A stretch of 16,686 nt of DNA from Candidatus Parcubacteria bacterium (GCA_027424065.1 DAIBYH010000007.1:1-16686); one strand, 5' to 3'; shown: positions 6,445 through 13,602, numbered from the stretch's first letter. A program made the numbers and translations. The notes: generated by a model not told the origin, from the sequence alone.

Positions 6445-6463
6445 ATAACCCCTTCCTCCTTAG

Positions 6464-6492
6464 AAAAAAAACGCCTCCTTAAAAAAGGAGGC
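6464..6492 (-). terminator. greA rho-independent terminator
   Basis: 25 nt after the greA stop, minus-strand GCCTCCTT pairs with AAGGAGGC (6473-6492) around a T-rich loop, followed by G and eight T (6471-6464). It probably ends the adk-to-greA transcript. The adjoining CCTCCTTAGAAAA on the plus strand resembles part of the dnaE-flanking repeat and may be a decayed copy. Confidence 0.85.
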
Positions 6493-6517
6493 AAAGGATT
6501 CTGTTCTTTTGGACCAG

Positions 6518-6979
6518 CTATTCGATCTTCATGACCTCATAGGCGGCGGTCCCGGCGGGCGTCGACACCGTGATCTTATCGCCGACCTTCCGGCCCATGA
6601 ACGATCTTCCGAGCGGAGATTCGTCGGAGATCTTTCCCGCGAGCGGATCCGCCTCGTACGACCCCACGAGCGTGTAGGTCGTTTCCTTTCCGCCCTTCTT
6701 CACGACGATCGTTGATCCGATCTGAACCGTGTCGTGCCCCTTGGTCTTGGTCACAATCTCCGCGTTCTTGAGGAGGTCTTCCAGTTCCGCAATGCGCGTT
6801 TCCACGGACGCCTGCTCTTCGCGCGCTTCTGCGTACTCCGAATTTTCCGAAAGATCGCCGTATTCCTTTGCGGTCTTCAAGCGCTGCGCGATCTCGATGC
6901 GTTTCGTCGTCTTAAGCTCGCCGAGCTCAGCCGTCAGTTCATTGAACCGCTCCTGCGAAAGGTATTGTTTTCCTGACAT
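6518..6979 (-). CDS. greA: Transcript cleavage factor GreA
   Basis: GreA enters the RNA polymerase secondary channel and stimulates cleavage of backtracked RNA. The protein is 153 aa, near the 158 aa of E. coli GreA. An N-terminal antiparallel coiled coil (about 1-75) carries the signature EYGDLSENSEYAEAREEQ; D42 and E45 correspond to the acidic tip residues. The C-terminal FKBP-like globular domain (about 80-153) includes SDESPLGRSFMGRKVGD. The frame is open further upstream to 7102 across the end of the glycosyltransferase gene, but that stretch has no GreA homology, and MSGKQYLSQERFNEL is the family-type N terminus. A 71-nt gap separates it from the glycosyltransferase stop. That gap holds two ATCATACT strings, weak -10 candidates. 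It is the last gene before a strong terminator. Confidence 0.96.
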   Translation of the reverse strand: MSGKQYLSQERFNELTAELGELKTTKRIEIAQRLKTAKEYGDLSENSEYAEAREEQASVETRIAELEDLLKNAEIVTKTKGHDTVQIGSTIVVKKGGKETTYTLVGSYEADPLAGKISDESPLGRSFMGRKVGDKITVSTPAGTAAYEVMKIE

Positions 6980-7050
6980 AGATAGTATGATGCTCCCCGC
7001 TTCCGCGCGAGTCGAAAGAAAAGAGTATGATTTTTTTACGAAATTCTTGA

Positions 7051-7791
7051 TTACCGAGATGCTTCCCGTACGAGCGTCCGATAGGCACCCGTCCAAAGCC
7101 ACCAGCGAATTTTAAGGATATCCCTGAGAAATTGCAAGCCCCCGGAAAACCGGACATGGGAACGCGCATCATTGACCCACCGGACCGGCATCTCCTTGAT
7201 GGAGAACCGGTAGCGGCGGGCGAGGGCGAGCGTTTCCACGTCGAACCCCCATGTCCTGATCTTTACAACGCCAAAAATGTCCTCGGCGGCCTCTGCCGTG
7301 TATGCTTTAAATCCGCACTGGGTATCCCGAATACCCGGAAGAAGGATCACCCGCACGACAAAGTTCAGCGCTCGCCCGATAAGCGTCCGGGCCAGGGGCT
7401 CCGGCGGCTCAAGCCGCGCGCCCTTCACGGCACGGGATCCGATCACGACCCCGTAGCCCTCCTTGAAGAACGGGACCATGTGCTCCACCTGGTCCACGGA
7501 CGTAGAGTTGTCGGCATCCATGAAAAGACGGATATCTCCTTTCGCTGCCAGCATGCCGGTCTGCACAACACTCCCCTTCCCGCGGTTTTCCTTCACATCG
7601 ATCAGTCTCAGATTCCTCACGAAGCCCGCCATTGCGGTGACGACGGACGCTGTTGCGTCGCGGGAACCGTCATTCACCACGATGATCTCGTAGGGATAGC
7701 TCTGTGCGGCGAGATAGGCGTCAACATCAAGGAGGGTCTTCGGGATCCGCTCCGCTTCATTGTAGGCAGGGATAATGACAGAAAGATACAT
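7051..7791 (-). CDS. Family 2 glycosyltransferase, dolichyl-phosphate glucosyltransferase (ALG5/DPM1)-like
   Basis: 246 aa, a GT-A fold sugar-nucleotide transferase. The start MYLSVIIPAYNEAERI and VVNDGSRD (about 39-45) form the nucleotide-binding part. MDADNST (91-97) holds the metal-binding DxD (D92, D94). GSRAVKGA and DTQCGFKAY (156-164) resemble the ALG5/dolichyl-phosphate glucose synthase subgroup, so the acceptor is probably a polyprenyl phosphate at the inner membrane face. No C-terminal membrane helices are present, only a short Trp-rich amphipathic segment near 229-234. The actual sugar and acceptor are unknown. It lies between map and greA, a place often held by translation genes, and is preceded by a 9-nt periodic repeat. 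No Shine-Dalgarno motif is seen (CTCTT before ATG). Confidence 0.9.
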   Translation of the reverse strand: MYLSVIIPAYNEAERIPKTLLDVDAYLAAQSYPYEIIVVNDGSRDATASVVTAMAGFVRNLRLIDVKENRGKGSVVQTGMLAAKGDIRLFMDADNSTSVDQVEHMVPFFKEGYGVVIGSRAVKGARLEPPEPLARTLIGRALNFVVRVILLPGIRDTQCGFKAYTAEAAEDIFGVVKIRTWGFDVETLALARRYRFSIKEMPVRWVNDARSHVRFSGGLQFLRDILKIRWWLWTGAYRTLVREASR

Positions 7792-7806
7792 AAGAGAGGT
7801 AAGAGA

Positions 7807-7887
7807 TGTTCTAATTGTTATAAATGTTGTAGCTGTTGTAAATGGCCGAAGCTTTGTAAGCGTTGTAGGTGTTCTAAATGGCCGTCC
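7807..7887. repeat. 9-nt periodic repeat between map and the glycosyltransferase gene
   Basis: Nine consecutive 9-nt units without gaps on the plus strand: tgttctaat, tgttataaa, tgttgtagc, tgttgtaaa, tggccgaag, ctttgtaag, cgttgtagg, tgttctaaa, tggccgtcc. The consensus is TGTTGTAAA. TAAATGGCCG occurs twice, 36 nt apart. It fills nearly the whole 97-bp gap and ends just before the map stop codon. In the minus-strand transcript it would be an A-rich leader of TTTACAACA-like units ahead of a gene with no Shine-Dalgarno motif. Confidence 0.75.
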
Positions 7888-7888
7888 G

Positions 7889-8650
7889 CTATTCGGTCAA
7901 AATACGCGGACCCTTCTTCGTAATGGCGACCGTATTCTCGAAGTGCGCCGAAAGCGAACCATCGCGTGTCGCATAGCTCTCATCCTTCCGCTCGCGGATC
8001 GCCGCACCCCCGGCATTGATCATCGGTTCAATGGCAAGAACCATTCCTTCCCGGATCTCTTCCCCTGAACCGGGGCGGCCGAAATTGAAAACGGGCGGGT
8101 CCTCGTGGAGCGAGCGGCCGATACCATGGCCCGTGAGACCCTGCGCCACCGAAAATCCCTCTTTCTGCGCGACCGTCTGGACCGCAAATCCGATATCCCC
8201 GAGCGTATGGCCGGGACGCGCTGCGGCGACCGCCGCAGCAAGCGCCTTCCGCGTTGCGGCAATGAGCCGCTTCGCCTCAAGAGAAACCTTGCCGACCGCA
8301 ACCGTCCGCGCCGCATCAAGATGAAACCCGCCATGGATCAAGCCGAGATCGAGCTTCACGAGATCGCCCTCGCGAATGATGCCGTCCGGGCTCGGCGTAC
8401 CGTGCACAATGACGTCGTTCAGCGAAATGCAGATGGTCGCCGGGTATGGCTTCTCTGCTCCTTCGGGGCGGTAATGAAGGAACGAGGGGCGGTCGCCGCC
8501 GGCAGTAATGAGGTCGTACGCCAGCCGGTCGATGTCCTGCGTCGTCACCCCGGGACGAACCGCCTCCTCGAGGCGGCGCAAAACAGCGGCAAGGCGGCGC
8601 CCTCCTTCGGTCATGATCTCTATCTCTTCCGGCGTTTTAAGATGCGTCAT
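7889..8650 (-). CDS. map: Methionine aminopeptidase, type I
   Basis: Removes the initiator Met from new proteins in the cytoplasm. 253 aa with the pita-bread fold. The five metal ligands are all present: D101 and D112 (KLDLGLIHGGFHLDAART), H175 (GHGIGRSLHEDP), E208 (LAIEPM) and E239 (HFENTVAI). The substrate-site His is H83 (VIVHGTP). There is no N-terminal zinc-finger extension. Its start overlaps the end of the adk-like gene by 14 nt, suggesting coupled translation. Order secY-adk-map is classic, except that an extra kinase paralogue is inserted here. No strong Shine-Dalgarno motif (CCGCC before ATG). Confidence 0.97.
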   Translation of the reverse strand: MTHLKTPEEIEIMTEGGRRLAAVLRRLEEAVRPGVTTQDIDRLAYDLITAGGDRPSFLHYRPEGAEKPYPATICISLNDVIVHGTPSPDGIIREGDLVKLDLGLIHGGFHLDAARTVAVGKVSLEAKRLIAATRKALAAAVAAARPGHTLGDIGFAVQTVAQKEGFSVAQGLTGHGIGRSLHEDPPVFNFGRPGSGEEIREGMVLAIEPMINAGGAAIRERKDESYATRDGSLSAHFENTVAITKKGPRILTE

Positions 8651-9212
8651 GGCGGAATCTCTTTATTTCAAGCTCGATCCGGCGTGCGACCTCTGCCGGC
8701 GTTCCCACTCCCGACAACCTTCGGAATGCGTAAACCTCTTTAAAAAAAGCGACGGTCTGCGCAACTTCTTTGCGATAATATGCAACGCGATTCAAGAACG
8801 CCGCACGCGTATCATCCTTTCTTCCCCGCTTCGTCATGCGCCGCATCGTCTCAGCAACCGGCACATGGAGATAGAGCACCAAAGGATCGGGCCTCCCCGC
8901 CTTCCGGAGAAGCGAAGCGACCAAGCGCGCCTCGCCGATCATCTTCGGCGTGCCATCAAACAGAATTCCGCGCGACGCCGGCACCCGCAAGATCTTTTCC
9001 TGCAGAATATCGCGCACGATCCGGGTCGGCGTCAGTCTTCCTTTTGCCGTCAATCCCGTATAATCGAACTTCTTCCGATTCGCCGGCTTCCGCAGCTCCC
9101 GTCCCATGTCAAGATCGATCATGCGGTATCGTTTTGCGATCCAAGCGGATTGCGTCGCCTTGCCGGCGGCGGGATCCCCGAGCAGGACGATGTTGAATGG
9201 CGGCTGTTTCAT
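8637..9212 (-). CDS. Adenylate kinase-like nucleoside monophosphate kinase paralogue
   Basis: 191 aa with the layout of adenylate kinase. The P-loop reads GDPAAGKATQ (12-21) instead of GxPGxGKGTQ, so two small Gly positions are Ala. MGRELRK (37-42) matches the TGxxLR AMP-site segment. FDGTPK (85-90) replaces FDGFPR, so the Arg that holds the AMP phosphate is Lys. GRKDDTR (130-136) keeps the catalytic Arg region with a short LID. Sequence between these marks is far from adk next door. It may have shifted substrate (another NMP), be a weak Adk, or be regulatory. It overlaps adk by 4 nt (ATGA) and map by 14 nt, so the three are tightly coupled. Function beyond P-loop kinase is inference. Confidence 0.8.
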   Translation of the reverse strand: MKQPPFNIVLLGDPAAGKATQSAWIAKRYRMIDLDMGRELRKPANRKKFDYTGLTAKGRLTPTRIVRDILQEKILRVPASRGILFDGTPKMIGEARLVASLLRKAGRPDPLVLYLHVPVAETMRRMTKRGRKDDTRAAFLNRVAYYRKEVAQTVAFFKEVYAFRRLSGVGTPAEVARRIELEIKRFRHDAS

Positions 9213-9790
9213 GATCTGGAAATACCGAGAGCGTGCGCGATCTCCCGGGTCACTTCATCCGGCGAGGGCGTACCGTCGATCTTGAAAAATGCCGTTTTCG
9301 TTTTCAGGTAATCAAGTACTGGAACCGTCTCGGCCTCGTACTGCCGAAGCCGAAGCTCGATGCGTTCACGGGTGTCGTCCTTGCGGCCCTCGATCTCCGC
9401 GCGCTTCACAAGACGATCCACGGATTCTTCGTGCGGGAGGCCGAGAAAAATGGTCGCCACTTGATGCTTGCCATCCGCCCCGAGAAGCCGCAGGAGATAT
9501 TCCGCCTGGGTCACGCGGCGGGGAAATCCGTCAAAAATGATCCCTTCGCGGCGAGGAAGAAGATCTACCTTTTCCTCAAGAACCCTGAAGATCGTTTCGT
9601 CATCGAGCAAGAGACCGCGATCGATGGTGTCCTTGACCCGCTTACCGAGCTCGTCCTGATGGGTCGCTATTTCACGCAGGATCGCCCCCGTGCCAAGATA
9701 AAAAAAGCCGAGCTTCTCGGCAAAAAGTTTGGCCTGCGTTCCCTTGCCCGATCCCTGCGGCCCGATGAAAATGAGTGCGTCAAAATCCAT
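9209..9790 (-). CDS. adk: Adenylate kinase, short-LID form
   Basis: Interconverts ATP + AMP and 2 ADP in the cytoplasm. 193 aa. P-loop GPQGSGKGT (10-18), AMP site GTGAILR (R39), FDGFPR (86-91, R91), and a short LID with GRKDDTRERIELRLRQY lacking the zinc-type insertion. The start at 9790 (MDFDALIFIG) gives the usual family N terminus and has GAGGG 8 nt upstream, the best Shine-Dalgarno-like site in the window. An in-frame ATG at 9805 (MRASR...) is possible: it has ACC before it, as most genes here do, but would overlap the proposed -10 box. A TTG further out at 9832 is unlikely. It lies behind the secY terminator and is translationally coupled to the paralogue by an ATGA overlap. Confidence 0.93.
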   Translation of the reverse strand: MDFDALIFIGPQGSGKGTQAKLFAEKLGFFYLGTGAILREIATHQDELGKRVKDTIDRGLLLDDETIFRVLEEKVDLLPRREGIIFDGFPRRVTQAEYLLRLLGADGKHQVATIFLGLPHEESVDRLVKRAEIEGRKDDTRERIELRLRQYEAETVPVLDYLKTKTAFFKIDGTPSPDEVTREIAHALGISRS

Positions 9791-9803
9791 TCTTGATGCC
9801 CTC

Positions 9804-9832
9804 ATGGTAGCATCAAAAAAAAATTTTTGCAA
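9804..9832 (-). promoter_or_regulatory. Putative adk promoter inside the secY terminator tail
   Basis: Minus-strand -35 TTGCAA (9832-9827), a 17-bp spacer made largely of an A/T tract, then extended -10 TGC-TACCAT (9812-9804). Each box matches consensus at only 4 of 6 positions, but spacing and the TGn are right. It would restart transcription just after the terminator, with the GAGGG site and the 9790 ATG in a short leader. Confidence 0.35.
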
Positions 9833-9857
9833 AAAAAATCCCGCGCCAGCGCGGGAT
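9831..9857 (-). terminator. Rho-independent terminator after secY
   Basis: Minus-strand ATCCCGCG (9857-9850) pairs perfectly with CGCGGGAT (9845-9838) around loop CTGG, followed by eight T ending at 9831. It starts 20 nt after the secY stop, so it ends or strongly reduces the ribosomal-operon transcript before adk. Confidence 0.9.
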
Positions 9858-9876
9858 CGTTGTCTGAGCTCGTGCC

Positions 9877-11148
9877 CTATTCAAGGCCTTCGTATTCGCG
9901 CATCGTAAGCTGCGAATCGATCTGTCGCATGGTTTCAAGAGCAACCGCAACGACGATCAGGATCGCCGTACCGCTGATCGTGAGCGTTGCAACGCCCGTC
10001 ACTTTCTGGATGGCGATCGGCAGAACAGCGACAAGCCCCAGGAAGATCGCACCCCACAGCGTGACGCGATTCACGACGCCGGAGAAGAACTTCGTCGTGT
10101 TCTCGCCGGGACGAATGCCCGGAACGAAACCGCCGCTCTGCTGAAGGTTTTTGGACACCTCCTCGGGATTGAAGGTGATCGCCGTATAGAAGTAGGTGAA
10201 AATAAAGACGAGGAAGAAATAAACGACGCCATACGCAAGATCGTTTGCAAGGAATCCGGTCGCGAACGCGCTGATCTTAAGGCCCCATGCCACCGAAAAG
10301 ATAGTGACGACCTGCGCCAGGAACTGCGGGAACAGCAGCACGGAGATCGCGAAGATCAGCGGGATCATGCCGGCCTGGTTCACCTTCAGGGGAAGATAGC
10401 TCTGGGCGCCGCCGTACAGCTTGTTGCCCCGCACGCGGCGGGCATAGGCGACCGGGATCTTCCGTTCACCCTCATTCAGGTACACGATACCGGCAATAAG
10501 GAGCACGGCCACGATCGCGAAGCCGACATAGGTCGTAAGGAGCGACGGAGTATAGGTCGCGAACAACGTGCCGAAGGTGGAGGGAAGCCGCGAAAGAATA
10601 CCCGCGAGAATGATGAGGGAAATGCCGTTCCCCACTTTCTGTTCCGTGATCAGTTCGCCGAGCCACAGCGCGATCATAGAACCGGCGGCGATCACGACCA
10701 CGTTGCGGACCATGCTGAACGGATCGGGCTGGCCGATCACGCCCTGCGAAATGAGGAGCATGAGGAATCCATATCCCTGCACCAAAGCCAGCGGCACCGT
10801 GATGATGCGGGCCCACTGATTGAAGCGCGCCTGGCCCCGTGCGCCCTCCTCGTAATACATCTCCTTGAGGCGCGGGAACACGATGGTCAAAAGCTGCATG
10901 ATGATCGTCGCCGTGATATACGGACCGACGCCCAGCATGACGAGCGAAAGATTGGAAAGTCCGCCGCCCGAAAAGAAGCTCAAAAAGCCGAAGAGCTGGC
11001 TTGAATTGAAATAATTGGCGAGCTTCGCAGCGTCAACGCCCGGGATCGGGACCGCTGCCAGTACGCGATAGGCCACCAAAATACCCGCAACGATCAGTAT
11101 CTTCTTGCGAAGGTCCGGAACCTTGAAAAGCTGCAGGAAACGGTTCAT
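9877..11148 (-). CDS. secY: Protein translocase subunit SecY
   Basis: Central pore of the SecYEG translocon in the cytoplasmic membrane. 423 aa, slightly shorter than E. coli SecY (443), with the ten-helix pattern. Clear family marks are AAVPIPGVD near residue 34, SLVMLGVGPYITATIIMQLL (plug/TM2 region), the RLKEMYYEEGARGQARFNQW loop, the KVGNGISLII segment, a long cytoplasmic loop (ERKIPVAYARRVRG) that contacts SecA or the ribosome, and NPEEVSKNLQQSGGFVPGIRPG before the last helices. It lies 6 nt after rplO with no Shine-Dalgarno motif (TTCCT before ATG), and is followed by a strong terminator. Confidence 0.98.
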   Translation of the reverse strand: MNRFLQLFKVPDLRKKILIVAGILVAYRVLAAVPIPGVDAAKLANYFNSSQLFGFLSFFSGGGLSNLSLVMLGVGPYITATIIMQLLTIVFPRLKEMYYEEGARGQARFNQWARIITVPLALVQGYGFLMLLISQGVIGQPDPFSMVRNVVVIAAGSMIALWLGELITEQKVGNGISLIILAGILSRLPSTFGTLFATYTPSLLTTYVGFAIVAVLLIAGIVYLNEGERKIPVAYARRVRGNKLYGGAQSYLPLKVNQAGMIPLIFAISVLLFPQFLAQVVTIFSVAWGLKISAFATGFLANDLAYGVVYFFLVFIFTYFYTAITFNPEEVSKNLQQSGGFVPGIRPGENTTKFFSGVVNRVTLWGAIFLGLVAVLPIAIQKVTGVATLTISGTAILIVVAVALETMRQIDSQLTMREYEGLE

Positions 11149-11154
11149 AGGAAT

Positions 11155-11586
11155 TTATTTGCCCGCCTTCTCTATCTTCTCTTTAGCGCTCTTTGAGACA
11201 GCGATTCCCTCGCCGACGGAGACCGGGAATGCAGCCTCGCCATTACCGAGGATCTTCACTTCGCCGCGGAAGTTCTTGCCGACCAGGGATGCCGTCTTCA
11301 GAAGGTCGATCGTGATCACGAGCGGACCCTTGCCGGAGAAGGTCTTGAGCTTCTCCGAGAGGTCGCCGAGATTGAAAACGATCGCCGGCTCCTTTTTAGG
11401 CTTATTGCGGAACCCGCGCTTCTTCGGAAGCTTCAAGATAAGATCGCGCTCCGCGGGACGAATACGATGTCCCGAACGCGACTTCTGACCCTTTTGTCCC
11501 TTGCCCGACGTCGTACCGCGCTTGCCGCCGCGGCCGATGCGCTGCCGGTTCTTTTCCCTGATTGAAGAAAGCGTATGGAGTTTCAT
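11155..11586 (-). CDS. rplO: 50S ribosomal protein L15
   Basis: 143 aa large-subunit protein. The N-terminal basic extension (RIGRGGKRGTTSGKGQKGQK) is the part that threads into 23S rRNA; the C-terminal globular domain ends with SVGEGIAVSKSAKEKIEKAGK. It starts 2 nt after the rpsE stop, with no room for rpmD (L30), which normally sits here. AAGGTG, which is part of the end of rpsE, lies 5 nt before the ATG and may act as a weak Shine-Dalgarno site. Confidence 0.97.
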   Translation of the reverse strand: MKLHTLSSIREKNRQRIGRGGKRGTTSGKGQKGQKSRSGHRIRPAERDLILKLPKKRGFRNKPKKEPAIVFNLGDLSEKLKTFSGKGPLVITIDLLKTASLVGKNFRGEVKILGNGEAAFPVSVGEGIAVSKSAKEKIEKAGK

Positions 11587-11588
11587 GG

Positions 11589-12056
11589 TTACACCTTTAA
11601 TTTTTTCAGCGCCTCAATGGTCGCAAGAGCATTCGTCAGTTTGTTCGGCGTCCGGCCGAGGCATTTTGCGGTCGCATCCTTGATGCCCGCAAATGCCAGC
11701 ACGACGCGGACCGCGCCGCCAGCGCGGAGACCATGGCCTTTCGTCGCCGGCTTCACCAGCACCTTCGCGGCACTGTACTTCGCAAGGACCTCATGAGCGA
11801 TCGTATGGCCGTCCTGAAGGCCGATCGTGATCATGTTCTTCTTGGCGTCGAGATTGGCTTTGCCGACCGCCTGCTGAACATCGATGCCCTTTGCGATGCC
11901 GACGCCGATCCTCCCCTTCTCATCGCCAACGACAACCGTTGCGCGGAAACGGAACCGTTTGCCGCCCGCAACCACGCGCGTTACGCGGCGCATATCGAGC
12001 ACCCGTTCTTTGAATTCATCCGGTTTCCGCACCGGCCGTTCGTTTCTTCGCAGCAT
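11589..12056 (-). CDS. rpsE: 30S ribosomal protein S5
   Basis: 155 aa small-subunit protein involved in decoding accuracy. The N-terminal double-stranded RNA-binding domain contains KERVLDMRRVTRVVAGGKRF and VVVGDEKGRIGVGIAKG; the C-terminal domain contains KGHGLRAGGAVRVVLAFAGI. It is slightly shorter than E. coli S5 (167) because of a short N terminus. The 33-nt gap after rplR holds no gene and no Shine-Dalgarno motif (TTAATTCC before ATG). Confidence 0.97.
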   Translation of the reverse strand: MLRRNERPVRKPDEFKERVLDMRRVTRVVAGGKRFRFRATVVVGDEKGRIGVGIAKGIDVQQAVGKANLDAKKNMITIGLQDGHTIAHEVLAKYSAAKVLVKPATKGHGLRAGGAVRVVLAFAGIKDATAKCLGRTPNKLTNALATIEALKKLKV

Positions 12057-12089
12057 GGAATTAAGGGTTAAGAATGATTACGTTTGATT

Positions 12090-12446
12090 TTATATCTTCA
12101 GTCCCGCCTTTTTCGCGCCTTCAGCAATGCCCTTTACGCGTCCGTGGAACCGGTAGGAGCGCCTGTCAAAAACAGCGCTCGCGATCCCCTGCGCGGCAGC
12201 CTTCTTGCCGATCTCTTCGCCGACCATTTCCGCAGCAGCGGTCTTCGTCATCTTCGCCTTCTTTGCACCGAGATCCGATGCGGATGCAAGCGTATGACCC
12301 TTTACATCGTCGATCAGCGCCACATAAATAAAACGGTTGGTGCGATGGACGGCAAGACGGGGACGTTCCGCGGTACCGAAAATCCGGGCGCCCGAACGGC
12401 GCGCGCGGCGCTCCCTGACCTGATTCAATTTCTTTCGTGCGTTCAT
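12090..12446 (-). CDS. rplR: 50S ribosomal protein L18
   Basis: 118 aa, the usual length for this 5S rRNA-binding protein. Family marks are the basic N terminus (RKKLNQVRERRARR), RPRLAVHRTNRFIYVALIDD and the C-terminal FDRRSYRFHGRVKGIAEGAKKAGLKI. It lies 8 nt after rplF. No Shine-Dalgarno motif (AAAGCT before ATG). Confidence 0.97.
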   Translation of the reverse strand: MNARKKLNQVRERRARRSGARIFGTAERPRLAVHRTNRFIYVALIDDVKGHTLASASDLGAKKAKMTKTAAAEMVGEEIGKKAAAQGIASAVFDRRSYRFHGRVKGIAEGAKKAGLKI

Positions 12447-12454
12447 AGCTTTAG

Positions 12455-13000
12455 TTATCCGGCAGCAGTGCCTGCTTTCTTACCGACCTTCCTGCGAATG
12501 ACCTCTCCTTCATAACGGATGCCCTTGCCCTTATAAGGCTCCGGCTTTTTCAATGCGCGGACCTTCGCCGCGATCTGTCCAACCTCCTCCTTATCGATAC
12601 CCGAGAAAATGATGGTCGTATTCTTATCCACGACCGTCGTAACGCCGTCGGGAACCGACACCTTGACCGGCTGAGCATATCCCAGATACATGACAAGGTC
12701 CTTTCCCTCAAGCGCGGCGCGATAGCCGACTCCCTCGATCAGCAGTTTCTTCGAAAATCCGTTCGTGACGCCCTCAATGGCGTTCTTCACGAGCGCCCAG
12801 GTCGTTCCAAGCATGGCGCGATGCACCAGATCCTCTTTCGGTTCGATCCATGCACCGCCATCCTTTACGGAAATGCCGATGCCCGGGACCAATGCGATCT
12901 GAAGCTCTCCCTTCGGACCCTTCACCACGATCGAGCCATCCTGCTCGGAGACCGTAACGCCGGCGGGAATGGAAACTGATTTTTTGATAAGACGCGACAT
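12455..13000 (-). CDS. rplF: 50S ribosomal protein L6
   Basis: 181 aa with the two L6 repeats. Typical marks are IPAGVTVSEQDGSIVVKGPKG in the first half, GVTNGFSKKLLIEGVGYRA in the middle, and the C-terminal rRNA-binding signature EPYKGKGIRYEGEVIRRKVG. A short Lys/Ala/Gly tail follows. It lies 11 nt after rpsH; the ATG is preceded by CACTATC, with no Shine-Dalgarno motif. Confidence 0.97.
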   Translation of the reverse strand: MSRLIKKSVSIPAGVTVSEQDGSIVVKGPKGELQIALVPGIGISVKDGGAWIEPKEDLVHRAMLGTTWALVKNAIEGVTNGFSKKLLIEGVGYRAALEGKDLVMYLGYAQPVKVSVPDGVTTVVDKNTTIIFSGIDKEEVGQIAAKVRALKKPEPYKGKGIRYEGEVIRRKVGKKAGTAAG

Positions 13001-13011
13001 GATAGTGAAAA

Positions 13012-13386
13012 TTACCAGATCTCAAAAAGATATTCCCCGCCGACCTTTTTCTTCTTTGCGTCCGCGACGGAAAGGATGCCCTCCGGGGTGGACAACACGC
13101 CGAGACCATACCCCTGCCGCACGCGATGCAAACTCCGGTAGTCGCTGTAAAAACGGCGGGAAGGCTTGCTCAGGACCCTGAAGTCGATGCCCTCGCCCTT
13201 CTTCTTGGCGAGCCGGATCGTGATCATATTCTTCCTGCCGACCGTTTCGCGCTCGACGCTCTTCAGGTAGCCGTTGTCGCGGAGAACCTCAAGGACGGCA
13301 AAGTCCATGCGGGAAAACGGCACGGTCATCTTTTCCTTGCCTGCGCGCAATGCGTTCTTGATCTCGGGAAGAATTCGATAATACAT
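13012..13386 (-). CDS. rpsH: 30S ribosomal protein S8
   Basis: 124 aa; binds the central domain of 16S rRNA and, in E. coli, also regulates the spc operon. The N terminus is short (MYYRILPEIKNALRAGK), lacking the first few residues of E. coli S8. The C-terminal core reads GLGVLSTPEGILSVADAKKKKVGGEYLFEIW, with STP where many bacteria have STS. It lies 21 nt after rpsN. No Shine-Dalgarno motif (CTACGAAC before ATG). Whether it autoregulates here cannot be seen. Confidence 0.96.
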   Translation of the reverse strand: MYYRILPEIKNALRAGKEKMTVPFSRMDFAVLEVLRDNGYLKSVERETVGRKNMITIRLAKKKGEGIDFRVLSKPSRRFYSDYRSLHRVRQGYGLGVLSTPEGILSVADAKKKKVGGEYLFEIW

Positions 13387-13407
13387 GTTCGTAGGGTTCG
13401 CGTGGCG

Positions 13408-13593
13408 TTACCAACTTGATTTTTTCACGCCGGGGATCTGCTGACGGGTCGCCATCTCACGGAAGCAGATACGGCACAATCCGAAATCGCGCATATAACC
13501 GTGCTTCCTGCCGCAGCGGAAACAGCGCCGGACGGTCCGGGTGGAGAACTTTGGGCGCTTTTTGCTCCGCGCAATGACTGATGCTTTCGGCAT
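13408..13593 (-). CDS. rpsN: 30S ribosomal protein S14, zinc-binding short form
   Basis: 61 aa, the length of the zinc-binding (C+) S14 type. Four cysteines form a ribbon: CFRC, then 13 residues later CRIC. The C terminus [17 protein letters not shown] is the conserved S14 tail. The N terminus is [16 protein letters not shown], with K-A-S-V-I-A-R in the usual place. It lies 9 nt after rplE. No Shine-Dalgarno motif at normal distance; an AGGAAG string is too far from the ATG. Confidence 0.97.
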   Translation of the reverse strand: MPKASVIARSKKRPKFSTRTVRRCFRCGRKHGYMRDFGLCRICFREMATRQQIPGVKKSSW

Positions 13594-13602
13594 ATGAATG
13601 GT

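Noticed and set aside
6980..7102. Upstream extension of greA to 7102
   Set aside because: The extra 41 residues overlap the end of the glycosyltransferase gene and do not resemble GreA; the family start is MSGKQYLSQ at 6979.
7807..7887. CRISPR array
   Set aside because: The repeat unit is 9 nt with no spacers and no cas gene nearby.
7132..7923. Plus-strand frame with a Cys-rich tail (KRCSNCYKCCSCCKW...) as a metal-binding peptide
   Set aside because: The Cys/Lys pattern comes from the 9-nt repeat TGTTGTAAA read in one frame, and the rest of the frame is antisense to the glycosyltransferase gene.
12057..12089. A small gene such as rpmD between rplR and rpsE or between rpsE and rplO
   Set aside because: The gaps are 33 and 2 nt, far too short for L30 (about 60 codons).
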